This document shows positions 16,778 to 24,491 of a stretch of DNA of 64,000 nt, in pieces. Position 1 is the stretch's first letter. Each line of letters starts with the position of its first letter. The notes below the pieces were generated by a model. It did no database searches. It was not told the origin of the DNA and saw only the letters and a list, made by a program, of their open reading frames with translations. The stretch comes from Roseospira goensis (GTDB lineage: Bacteria; Pseudomonadota; Alphaproteobacteria; Rhodospirillales; Rhodospirillaceae), in contig NZ_JACIGI010000008.1 in NCBI RefSeq assembly GCF_014197795.1, positions 62,001-126,000 on the forward strand, written 5' to 3'. The translations under genes were made by a program, and so were the position numbers.

Positions 16778-18403
16778 ATGGTAGCGGACGAGGGCGCGCG
16801 TGTCGCGCATCCGGCGCGTCGGACGCGGCGGGTCCGGTGTGCCGGGCGATCGGTCCCGGCGCCGGTGACGCGGGTCCTCGTGCTCCTGGTCGCCGGAGCC
16901 GTCTCCGGCGCCGCCTGGGCCGCGACCGACGAGCCGGCCGAGGCGGCCGGCGCGGACCGCCCGGCCGACCCGCCGCTGACCCTGTGCACCGCGCCCTGGC
17001 CGCCGTTTGTGGAGACCGTGCCGCCGCCGCGCCCGCCGTCCGACAAGCCCGATCCCGATGCGCTCGGCTTCCGCGAGACGGCGGCCGGGCTGCCGGGCCG
17101 CGCCCTGGCTTCGGGCGTGCCGGCGGCCGGGGACGACCACGGGCCGGTGCGCCCCCCGCCGCTGCCGGAGGCCCTCGCCGACGCGGAGGCCGCCGGCCCG
17201 GCCGCGCCGGCCAACGTGTCCGATCCGACACCCGAGACCGCCCGGTCCGCGCCCGTGCCGCAGGACACCCGGCTGCCGGTGCTGGCCGTCACGCCGCTGT
17301 CGGAGGTGGAGGTTGTGCCACCACCGGCCCCGGTCGAGAAGCGGGCGGGTCGGATCGCGCAGACTCTGGCCGCGGCCCGGCGCGGCCTCGCCGGCGCGGG
17401 GGCGGACTCGGCGGAGCCCGACGCCCCGGTTCCGATGGACGGACCGCTGGCGGATGACACCGCCGCGGAGGCCGAGACGGACCCCGAGATCGCCCCCACC
17501 ACCGAGACCGGCGCCGGCCCCGTCGATCCGCCGGATCCGGCCGAGACCGAGGCGCCCGCAGCCACAGTGGCTGCGGCCGACGCGAATCAGGATCCCGGCC
17601 GGGAGCCGGAACCGGAACCGGGACCGGGGACGGGGACGGGGACGGGAGGCGAGGGCGACCTGGCCCCGTCGGCGGCGCCCGAGGCGGATTCAGAGGCCAC
17701 CACCGGCCGCGACGGGCGCCCGACCCTGCGGTCGTTGCAGATGCCCACGGCGCGCGCCCTGATGCCGCAGGGTCGGGCCGGCGGTCCGCTGGCCGAGGTG
17801 GTGCAGGCAGCGTGCCGGGAAGCCGGCCTCGACTGCCGCATCGCCCTGGTGCCGTGGATGCGGCCGCGCAGTCACCTGGAGGCCGGCACCTGCGACGCCG
17901 TGTTCCCCGTCGAGGACACCGCCGAGAGCCGCCCCTACATGACGTTTTCCGATCCCCTGGTGGAGAGCGAGTTGGCGTTCTTCACCATGAACACCGGGAT
18001 CCGATCGGTCTCCGACCTCACGGAGTACATCGTGCTGGCGCGCGGCCCCTCCCAGGCGGCGCGCCACGCCGAGGCGGCGGTCGGCCCCCTGTACCGGACC
18101 GCGCTGGTGCTGGGGCCCGATCTGGACAGCCTGATCCGCCGCCTGAGCGCCCTCGATCCCGCCGATCGCGTCGCCCTGTATGGCAACTACCACGTGGTGA
18201 CGCGGGCCATGGACGATCTCGACGTGCCCATCCCGGCCCTGAACGTGGTGCGTCACCGCGGCCAGGTGTTCCGCGTCGGGTTTGCGCGCAACCGCGTGCC
18301 GGGTCCGGTGCGGGAGGCGTTCGACGACGGGCTGGCGCGCATCCGCCAGACCCGCGAGTGGCAGGAGATCCTGGAGATCGGGGCGCTGGCGCCACTGAAT
18401 TGA
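16778..18403 (+). CDS. Periplasmic substrate-binding protein (family 3-like) interrupted by a long disordered insert
   Basis: 541-aa exported protein. A signal peptide (TRVLVLLVAGAVSGAAWA) precedes LTLCTAPWPPFVE (residues 67-79), the usual first strand of a bacterial extracellular solute-binding protein family 3 domain. The domain then breaks off. Residues 80-330 are Pro/Ala/Glu/Asp-rich low-complexity sequence with acidic EPEPEPGPGTGTGTGG runs. Typical sequence resumes with GGPLAEVVQAACREAGLDCRI, VPWMRPRSHLEAGTCDAVFPVEDTAESRPYMTFSDPLVESELAFF and continues to the end. Substrate unknown; no permease or ATPase gene is adjacent, so a signalling or ligand-sensing role is possible. ATG 16778 has GGGAG upstream. 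Whether the insert is translated intact needs protein-level support. Confidence 0.75.
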   Translation: MVADEGARVAHPARRTRRVRCAGRSVPAPVTRVLVLLVAGAVSGAAWAATDEPAEAAGADRPADPPLTLCTAPWPPFVETVPPPRPPSDKPDPDALGFRETAAGLPGRALASGVPAAGDDHGPVRPPPLPEALADAEAAGPAAPANVSDPTPETARSAPVPQDTRLPVLAVTPLSEVEVVPPPAPVEKRAGRIAQTLAAARRGLAGAGADSAEPDAPVPMDGPLADDTAAEAETDPEIAPTTETGAGPVDPPDPAETEAPAATVAAADANQDPGREPEPEPGPGTGTGTGGEGDLAPSAAPEADSEATTGRDGRPTLRSLQMPTARALMPQGRAGGPLAEVVQAACREAGLDCRIALVPWMRPRSHLEAGTCDAVFPVEDTAESRPYMTFSDPLVESELAFFTMNTGIRSVSDLTEYIVLARGPSQAARHAEAAVGPLYRTALVLGPDLDSLIRRLSALDPADRVALYGNYHVVTRAMDDLDVPIPALNVVRHRGQVFRVGFARNRVPGPVREAFDDGLARIRQTREWQEILEIGALAPLN

Positions 18404-18538
18404 CGCCCGGCGGGAGCGGCGCAATGCACCGCTGCCGTGGATCCGATTGCGCCCTGTCAATGACACACATTCTCAAACTCGGCTATCCATGGCTGCGCCG
18501 GGGTCGGTTCCCCGGGGGCGACCTGTCACGGACATCGG

Positions 18539-18994
18539 GTGAAGAGAATGCTGATGCGCAGAGGGCTTGTTGGGCTGGTCATGGGAGGGCTGGCGTGGGC
18601 CGTGCTGGCGCTGCCGGCGTATGCGGCGGGTGGCGCGACCGTGACGCTGCGGTGCGCTGATGCCGCCGACGACCCCGTGGACCTGCGCGCCTGCTTCGCC
18701 GATTCCCGGCTCGAGATCAGCCGCGAGGGCACCAAGACCGCCTATACGGCCGCCGATCTGGCGTCCCTGGGCGCGGTGTCGGACGGGGTCCTGACCCTCG
18801 CCATGCCGCACAATTTCTCGGTGCGGGCGCGCAACAGCGGTGAGGGCCTGACGCTGGCGCTCACGGTGACGGCGCCGGGCGGTCGCGTTGTGCACACCGC
18901 CGAAGCGGGCCGGCTGGGCGTGGTGCAGTTCTACCACTGCGGACCGTCGGTCGATCCGCAGTGCCGCGAGTACAATTACTCCGAACCCCAATGA
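18539..18994 (+). CDS. Small exported protein of unknown function
   Basis: 151-aa protein with an N-terminal signal peptide (GLVGLVMGGLAWAVLALPAYAAGG, cleavage probably after AYA). The mature part is beta-rich with four cysteines (TLRCADA, LRACFAD, FYHCGP, PQCREY) that could form two disulfides. I do not recognise the family. GTG 18539, ATG 18548 and ATG 18554 are all possible starts; GAAGAGA upstream of 18554 favours the last. It follows the binding-protein gene by 135 bp on the same strand, so co-transcription is possible but unproven. Confidence 0.65.
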   Translation: MKRMLMRRGLVGLVMGGLAWAVLALPAYAAGGATVTLRCADAADDPVDLRACFADSRLEISREGTKTAYTAADLASLGAVSDGVLTLAMPHNFSVRARNSGEGLTLALTVTAPGGRVVHTAEAGRLGVVQFYHCGPSVDPQCREYNYSEPQ

Positions 18995-19029
18995 CGGTGC
19001 CCAGGTGATCGGCTTCCAGGTGTTCAGCT

Positions 19030-19446
19030 TTACGTGATCTTCTGCAACAGGCTCATCAGGTCGTGACGCTCCTCGGGTGACAGCGGCGCCAGGGTCTCCT
19101 CGCATGCCGTGGCCGCGCAGGTCTTGGCCCGTTGCAGCACGGTGCGGCCGGTGTCGGTCAATCCGATCACGGTCATGCGCCGATCCTCGGGCACGCGGCG
19201 CTTCTCGACCATGCCGCGGCCCTGCAACCGCCCGACCACACCCTTGACGGTGGCGACATCCATCGCCGTGAGGCGTCCGAGACGGTTCTGGGAGGTCTCG
19301 CCGACCTCCTCCAGCTTGGCCAGGGTCGCGAACTGCATCGCGGTCAAGTCCTCCACCATCATGCTGGAGAACAGACCAAGATGGCGCTGATACGCGCGCC
19401 GGAGCAGAAATCCCACCTGACCGTCCAGTTGAAATGGCTGCACCAT
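19030..19446 (-). CDS. MarR-family transcriptional regulator
   Basis: 138-aa winged-helix regulator. The MarR fold is visible: N-terminal helix QVGFLLRRAYQRHLGLFSS, the recognition region LTAMQFATLAKLEEVGETSQNRLGRLTAMDVATVKGVVGRLQGRGMVEKRRVPEDRRMTVIGLTDTGR (helix-turn-helix plus wing), and a C-terminal dimerisation helix. ATG 19446 is chosen; an upstream TTG at 19611 overlapping the livF stop would add 55 residues with no family similarity. It lies downstream of the liv operon on the same strand, 161 bp after livF. Its ligand is unknown; control of the neighbouring transporter is a guess from position only. Confidence 0.85.
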   Translation of the reverse strand: MVQPFQLDGQVGFLLRRAYQRHLGLFSSMMVEDLTAMQFATLAKLEEVGETSQNRLGRLTAMDVATVKGVVGRLQGRGMVEKRRVPEDRRMTVIGLTDTGRTVLQRAKTCAATACEETLAPLSPEERHDLMSLLQKIT

Positions 19447-19607
19447 CGGCCCGCCGCCCTCAGTATGGTACACAAGTGCCGTCGCCGCGTCTGAAAGACG
19501 GGGCGCGAACCTGTGCAAACATATCGGGTCACGGTTCGGAAGGAAAGCCTCGGCACGCAAAAGGAAGGCGATGACGTGCCCCAGATCAGCCGGCGACCAC
19601 GCCTCTC

Positions 19608-20318
19608 TCAAATCGCGAGATACCTGTCCTTCACGTCCTTTGCGCCGTCGAACGTCGCCATCGTGCCCTCGAACCGCAGCCGTCCCTTTTCAAGAATGCA
19701 CACCCGGTCAACAACGGAACGCGCGAAATGCAGGTTCTGTTCCGAGACGATCAAGGTGAGGCCCTCGGCCTTCATGGTCCGCAGCACCGCCGCCATTTGC
19801 GCCACGATGCGCGGCGCCAGGCCCTCGGCGGGCTCGTCGAGCAGGATCACAGAGGGGTTGCCCATCAGGGTGCGGGCGATGGTCAACATCTGCTGTTCGC
19901 CGCCCGACATCTGCCCGGCCCGGCGGTGGCGCAGGTCGGCCAGATTGGGGAACAGGTCGAACAGCGCCGCCGGGGTCCAGGCCGGCACCCCGGGGCGCGG
20001 CGGCTGGCGTCCGACGGCCAGGTTCTCGGCGACCGTCAGGTCGGAGAAGATGCGCCGGTCCTCCGGCACGTAGCCCAGGCCGAGGCGGGCGATGCGGTGC
20101 GCGGGCAGGCCGGCGATCGGGACCCCGTCCAGGATGACGTCGCCCGTGACGGCCGGCACAAGGCCCATGAGGCTGGCGAGCGTGGTCGTCTTGCCGGCCC
20201 CGTTGCGGCCCAGCAGGGCGAGGACCTCACCGCCGGCGACGGACAGCGTGACGTCGAACAGGATGTGGGCGCGGCCGTACCAGGCGTTGAGGCCGCGCAC
20301 GACAAGCTTGGCGGTCAT
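19608..20318 (-). CDS. livF: Branched-chain amino-acid ABC transporter ATPase LivF
   Basis: 236-aa ATP-binding subunit of a HAAT-type importer. Walker A is GRNGAGKTTT, the signature is MSGGEQQMLTIARTL, Walker B is VILLDEPAEGL, and the switch His is replaced in IVSEQNLHFARS, as is usual for LivF (EQN). It overlaps livG by four bases (ATGA) as the last gene of a SBP-permease-ATPase-ATPase operon. The actual substrate (leucine/isoleucine/valine, amides or urea-like compounds) cannot be told from sequence. Confidence 0.92.
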   Translation of the reverse strand: MTAKLVVRGLNAWYGRAHILFDVTLSVAGGEVLALLGRNGAGKTTTLASLMGLVPAVTGDVILDGVPIAGLPAHRIARLGLGYVPEDRRIFSDLTVAENLAVGRQPPRPGVPAWTPAALFDLFPNLADLRHRRAGQMSGGEQQMLTIARTLMGNPSVILLDEPAEGLAPRIVAQMAAVLRTMKAEGLTLIVSEQNLHFARSVVDRVCILEKGRLRFEGTMATFDGAKDVKDRYLAI

Positions 20319-21067
20319 GCGCCGTCCTCCTCCCCCAGATAGAGGGCGCGCACGGCGGGGTCCGTCCGGACCGCGTCCGGCGGCCCCTCCGCCACCAGCC
20401 GGCCGCGGTCCAGGACCAGGATGCGGTCGGCATGGCGGAACACCACGTCCATGTCGTGCTCGGTGAACAGCACCGCCAGCGCGCGCGCGGCCGCCACCTC
20501 GGTGGTCAGCGCCATCAGCCGGGTCCGCTCGGCCGGGGCCATGCCGGCGGTGGGCTCGTCCATCAGCAGCAGGCGCGGCGCGTTGGCGAGGGCGACGGCC
20601 AGTTCCAGCCGCTTCAGGTCGCCGTAGGCCAGCATGCCGCAGGCCCGTTCAGCCTGGTCGCCCATTCCCACCAGGTCCAGCAGGTCCCAGGCCTCGTCGC
20701 GGTACAGGCGGTCGGCGCGCGACCACGGCCGCCAGGCGCGGCGGTGATACGAGATCAGGGCGGTCTGGACGTTCTCGATCACCGTCATCGACCCGAAGGT
20801 GGCGGTGACCTGGAACGTGCGCCCGACGCCCAGGCGCCAGATGCGGCGCGGGGGCAGGCCGGTGACCTCGCGCCCGAACAGGCGGATGGTGCCGGCATCG
20901 GGGCGGCGCTGGCCGCTCAGCATGTCGAACAGGGTGCTCTTGCCGGCGCCGTTGGGACCGATCAGCGCCAGCCGCTCGGTGGCGCCGAGGCTGAAGCCGA
21001 CGCCGTCGACCGCGCGCACGCCGCCATACGCCTTGCACAGGTCGCGCACCTCCAGCGCCGCGGTCAC
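20315..21067 (-). CDS. livG: Branched-chain amino-acid ABC transporter ATPase LivG
   Basis: 250-aa ATPase paired with LivF. Walker A is GPNGAGKSTL, followed by LivG-type GRTFQVTATFGSMTVIENV. The signature region is LAYGDLKRLELAVALA, and Walker B is LLLMDEPTAGMAPAE with FTEHDMDVVF as switch region. GTG 21067 is preferred because GGAGGG lies 8 nt upstream, just after the permease stop. Longer starts at 21085 or 21115 would run back into the permease gene. Acts at the cytoplasmic face of the LivHM fusion. Confidence 0.92.
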   Translation of the reverse strand: MTAALEVRDLCKAYGGVRAVDGVGFSLGATERLALIGPNGAGKSTLFDMLSGQRRPDAGTIRLFGREVTGLPPRRIWRLGVGRTFQVTATFGSMTVIENVQTALISYHRRAWRPWSRADRLYRDEAWDLLDLVGMGDQAERACGMLAYGDLKRLELAVALANAPRLLLMDEPTAGMAPAERTRLMALTTEVAAARALAVLFTEHDMDVVFRHADRILVLDRGRLVAEGPPDAVRTDPAVRALYLGEEDGA

Positions 21068-21071
21068 GGGG

Positions 21072-22943
21072 TCAGCCCTCCGCATCCGGGCGTTCGGCCC
21101 GCAACGGCGCCACACGCCGGCGCCAGATGCCGACGATGCCTTCGGGGAACGCGATCACCAGGGCGACGATGAAGCCGCCCAGCACCAGTTGCCACAGTTC
21201 GGTCTCGCTCGACATGTGGATGGACAGCGCCTTGAACACCCCGGCGCCGACCAGCGGTCCGGCCACCGTCTGGATGCCGCCCAGCAGCACCATGACCAGC
21301 CCGTCGATGGACACCGGGATCGACAGCACCTCCGGGAACACGCTGCCCTTCAGGTAGGCATAGAGCGCCCCGGCCAGACCCGCGAACCCGCCGGCCAGGG
21401 TGAAACACAGCCACTGCGTCCGCAGCCGGTCCAGCCCGATCGCCCCGGCGCGGCGCACGCTGTCCCGGCACGCCCGCACGGCGTAGCCGAAGGGCGAGAA
21501 GATCAGATGCCGGACGGCGGTCAGCGCGGCCGCGCACAGCGCCAGGGTCAGCAGGTAGAACAGGGCCGGGTCGGCGGCCCACGGGCTGGGCCAGACCCCG
21601 AGAATGCCGTTGTCGCCGCCGGTGACCGGGGTCCACTGGAACGCCACCGACCAGATGATCTGCGCGAAGGCCAGGGTCAGCATCGCCAGGTACACCCCCG
21701 ACAGGCGCACGCAGAACCACCCGAACAGCGCCGCCCCGGCCAGCGCCAGCAGTGGCCCGGCCAGCAGCCCCAGGCTCATGGGGGCTTCCAGGAAGCGCAC
21801 CAGCAGCGCGGCGCCGTACGCCCCCAGCCCGAAGTAGGCGGCGTGACCGAACGAGACCATGCCGCCCACCCCCATCATCAGGTGCAGGCTGGCGGCGAAC
21901 AGGGCGAAGATCAGGATCTCGCTCAGCACCGACAGGGTGTAGTCGCCGGCGAACAGGGGCAGCGCCGCCAGCGCCCCGACCAGGGCCAGCACGGCCCCGC
22001 CGGCGGCGCGGCCCAGCGGTCGCCACGGCGTCTGCGCCAGCCCGGGCGCCGGGCGCGGCGCCTCTTCGGCCCGGCCCAGCAGGCCGTGGGGGCGCAGCAC
22101 CAGCACCACCGCCATGACCAGGAACAGCAGCACCAGCGAGATCTTGGGGAACAAGAGGATCCCGAAGGCGTTCAGCTCGGCCACGATCACGGCGGCCAGG
22201 AAGGCGCCGGGCACGCTGCCCAGGCCGCCGATCACCACGATGACGAAGGCCTCGACGATGATCTGCATGTCGAGCGCGTGGTGCACGGCCTCGCGCGGGA
22301 TCTGGACCGCCCCGCCCAGCGCCGCCAGGAACGCCCCCAGGGTGAACACCCCGGTGAACAGCCGCGCCTGGTTGACCCCCAGGGCGGCCACCATGGCGCG
22401 GTCCTGGGTCGCCGCCCGCACCAGCACGCCCCAGCGCGTGCGGTGCAGCAAGAGCCACAGCAGCCCCAGCACCGCCGGCCCCAGCGCGATCAGCACCAGG
22501 TCGTAGGCCGGGAACGGCTGGCCCAGGATGGACACCGCGCCCTCCAGCCCGGGGGCGCGCGGTCCCAGCAGGTCCTCGGGTCCCCAGATCAGGGTGACGA
22601 TGTCCTCGACCATCAGCGCCAGGCCGAAGGTCGCCAGCAGCGGGAACAGCTCGGGGGCGCCGTAGATGCGGCGCAGGATGAGGATCTCGACCAGCGCGCC
22701 GACCACGGCCACCACCGCCGCCGCCGCCAGCAGTCCGCCCCAGAACCCCAGCACGGCGCCGAGCGGGCCGCTCCAGGCGGTGGTGAGGGTATAGGCGACG
22801 TAGGCCCCCAGCATGAAGAACGAGCCGTGCGCGAAGTTCACGATCCGGGTGACGCCGAAGATGATCGACAGCCCGCTGGCCACCAGGAACAGCGACGACG
22901 CGCTGGCCAGGCCGGTCAGGGCCTGGATGACGAAGAACTCCAT
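21072..22943 (-). CDS. Fused LivH-LivM branched-chain amino-acid permease
   Basis: 623-aa inner-membrane protein containing both permease subunits that are normally separate. Residues 1-295 are LivH-like (MEFFVIQALTGLASASSLFLVASGLSIIFGVTRIVNFAHGSF, then VIGGLGSVPGAF). A Pro/Ala linker (RAEEAPRPAPGLAQTPWRPLG) joins residues 320-623, which are LivM-like (MMGVGGMVSFGHAAYFGLGAYGAA, SVRRAGAIGLDRLRTQWLCFTLAGGFAGLAGALYAYLKG). There is no stop or frameshift sign in the linker. One polypeptide would form the complete transmembrane channel with LivG and LivF. ATG 22943 starts directly with the family N-terminus. Confidence 0.93.
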   Translation of the reverse strand: MEFFVIQALTGLASASSLFLVASGLSIIFGVTRIVNFAHGSFFMLGAYVAYTLTTAWSGPLGAVLGFWGGLLAAAAVVAVVGALVEILILRRIYGAPELFPLLATFGLALMVEDIVTLIWGPEDLLGPRAPGLEGAVSILGQPFPAYDLVLIALGPAVLGLLWLLLHRTRWGVLVRAATQDRAMVAALGVNQARLFTGVFTLGAFLAALGGAVQIPREAVHHALDMQIIVEAFVIVVIGGLGSVPGAFLAAVIVAELNAFGILLFPKISLVLLFLVMAVVLVLRPHGLLGRAEEAPRPAPGLAQTPWRPLGRAAGGAVLALVGALAALPLFAGDYTLSVLSEILIFALFAASLHLMMGVGGMVSFGHAAYFGLGAYGAALLVRFLEAPMSLGLLAGPLLALAGAALFGWFCVRLSGVYLAMLTLAFAQIIWSVAFQWTPVTGGDNGILGVWPSPWAADPALFYLLTLALCAAALTAVRHLIFSPFGYAVRACRDSVRRAGAIGLDRLRTQWLCFTLAGGFAGLAGALYAYLKGSVFPEVLSIPVSIDGLVMVLLGGIQTVAGPLVGAGVFKALSIHMSSETELWQLVLGGFIVALVIAFPEGIVGIWRRRVAPLRAERPDAEG

Positions 22944-22960
22944 ACCAGAGGTGTCCTGTT

Positions 22961-24211
22961 CTATTCAGGGCGGCGCGCCGCGGCTTCCTCCTCGGGCGGC
23001 AACACGGCGGCGCCGTCCACATAACGGATATCGACCATCACCCCCCGGCCGTCGCGCACCGCGGTGCGGCCGACGAAGGCGCCCATGGTGGACTGATGGT
23101 CGGCGGCGCGGAAGGTAATGCGGCCGAACGGCGTCTCTACGGCGATGCCACGCGCGGCCTTGATGAGGGCGTCGGTGTCGGTCGAGCCGGCTTTCTCGAT
23201 CACCGCCGCGACCGCCTTCATGGCGTTGTAGCCGACCACCGAGCCCAGGCGCGGATAGTCGTCCCAGCGCGCCCGGTACGCCTCCAGGAAGGCGTCATGC
23301 TCCGGCGTGTCGATGGCGTACCAGGGGTAGCCGGTGACGATCCAGCCCTCGGGGGCCTCGGCGCCCAGCGGGTCCAGGTACTCGGGCTCGCCGGTCAGCA
23401 GGCTGACCACGGCGCGGCCCTCGAACAGCCCGCGCGTCGTGCCCTCGCGGACGAACCGGGCCACGTCGGGGCCGAAGGTGACGTTGAAGATGGCGTCCGG
23501 CTCGGCGCGCAGCAGGGCCTGCACCGTGGCGCCGGCGTCGATCTTGCCCTGCGGCGGCCACTGCTCGTCGACCCACTCCACGTCGGGGCGCAGGGCGGAC
23601 AGCGCCGCCTTGAACGCCGCCACCGCCGAGGTGCCGTACTCGTAGTTGGGGGCGATGGTGGCCCAGCGCGTGGCGTCGAGTTTGGCGGCCTCCTCGGCCA
23701 GCATGTTGGCCTGCATGGAAGTGCTGGGGCGCAGCCGGAAGGTGTAGTCGTTGCCCTTCGACCAGACGAGCGCGTCGGTCAGCGGTTCGGCGGCCATGAA
23801 GAACACCCGCCGCTGCTTGGCGTAGTCCGAGACTGCCAGGCCGATATGCGAGAAGAAGGTGCCCATCAGGAGGTCCACGCCCTCGCGGGTGACCAGCTCG
23901 TTCGCGGCGGTGACCGCGTCGCCCGGGTTGCCGGCGTCGTCGCGGTCGATGACCGCCAGCGGCCGGCCCAGGACGCCGCCGGCGGCGTTGATCTCCTCCA
24001 GCGCCAGGGTCCAGCCGTTGCGGTAGGGCAGGGTGAAGGCGGGCAGCCGGGTGTAGCTGTTGATCTCGCCCACCCGAATCGGCTCCTGTGCGGCGGCCGG
24101 CGGCGCGGTCGCGAGACCAGCGACGGTGAGGGTGGCGAGGGCGGCGAGGGCGACGAGGGCCGGGGCGGCGGTGGTCAGCGCGCGGCGGCTGAGGCGGCGG
24201 GTCCGGACCAT
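22961..24211 (-). CDS. Branched-chain amino-acid-type ABC substrate-binding protein
   Basis: 416-aa periplasmic binding protein (type 1 periplasmic-binding fold, Leu/Ile/Val family). A twin-arginine-like, very basic N-terminus (RTRRLSRRALTTAAPALVALAALATL) ends with a PPAAAQ cleavage site. The mature protein starts PIRVGEINSYTRLPAFTLPYRNGWTLALEEINAAGGVLGRPL, with DDAGNPGDAVTAANELV and MGTFFSHIGLAVSDYA, typical of lobe 1. It heads the operon 17 bp before the LivHM fusion. The ligand is not predictable. The upstream 280 bp contain the divergent promoter region shared with degP. Confidence 0.92.
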   Translation of the reverse strand: MVRTRRLSRRALTTAAPALVALAALATLTVAGLATAPPAAAQEPIRVGEINSYTRLPAFTLPYRNGWTLALEEINAAGGVLGRPLAVIDRDDAGNPGDAVTAANELVTREGVDLLMGTFFSHIGLAVSDYAKQRRVFFMAAEPLTDALVWSKGNDYTFRLRPSTSMQANMLAEEAAKLDATRWATIAPNYEYGTSAVAAFKAALSALRPDVEWVDEQWPPQGKIDAGATVQALLRAEPDAIFNVTFGPDVARFVREGTTRGLFEGRAVVSLLTGEPEYLDPLGAEAPEGWIVTGYPWYAIDTPEHDAFLEAYRARWDDYPRLGSVVGYNAMKAVAAVIEKAGSTDTDALIKAARGIAVETPFGRITFRAADHQSTMGAFVGRTAVRDGRGVMVDIRYVDGAAVLPPEEEAAARRPE

Positions 24212-24312
24212 GGCGGCATCTCCTGGGACGGGGCCTGGGGCAGGGGCGGCGCCGGTCGAGCGGCGCCCGGCACCGGCGATGTGCGGCCCACTTGATCGGA
24301 AGCGCGTGCCGC

Positions 24313-24346
24313 GCGCAAGCCCCCCGAACCGCGGGGGGTTTTGCGC
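24313..24346 (+). terminator. Two-part hairpin with T4 in the degP leader region
   Basis: CCCCCC 24320-24325 pairs with GGGGGG 24333-24338, extended by GCGCAA 24313-24318 with TTGCGC 24341-24346. The inner stem is followed by TTTT (24339-24342), so on the plus strand it resembles an intrinsic terminator. No plus-strand gene precedes it within 4.9 kb; it lies about 145 bp before degP, so an attenuator in a long degP leader, or a structure in the divergent liv promoter region, are the options. Confidence 0.4.
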
Positions 24347-24491
24347 CCACCGATGCGCCGCGGGGGGCGGCCGGCCGGGACGCGCGATTGCCGCACCGGC
24401 GGGCGCGTCCTAGATCTGGGGCGCGCACCGGAGTCGCGGACCGTTGCGTCCCGTCCGCTGCGTCGATCTCCGTCCTGCCCAGAGAGGGCCC

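Noticed and set aside
16719-17231. Upstream extension of dnaE on the minus strand
   Set aside because: dnaE homologues begin at ATG 16718, and the extension overlaps the 5' part of the divergent binding-protein gene with poor coding character.
19447-19611. TTG start for the MarR gene overlapping the livF stop
   Set aside because: It would add 55 residues unrelated to the family, in a stretch with lower GC than the neighbouring genes; ATG 19446 fits the MarR N-terminus.
20799-23024. Open frame of 741 codons on the plus strand
   Set aside because: Antisense to livG and the LivHM fusion; composition is H/Q/R/G-rich without any motif.
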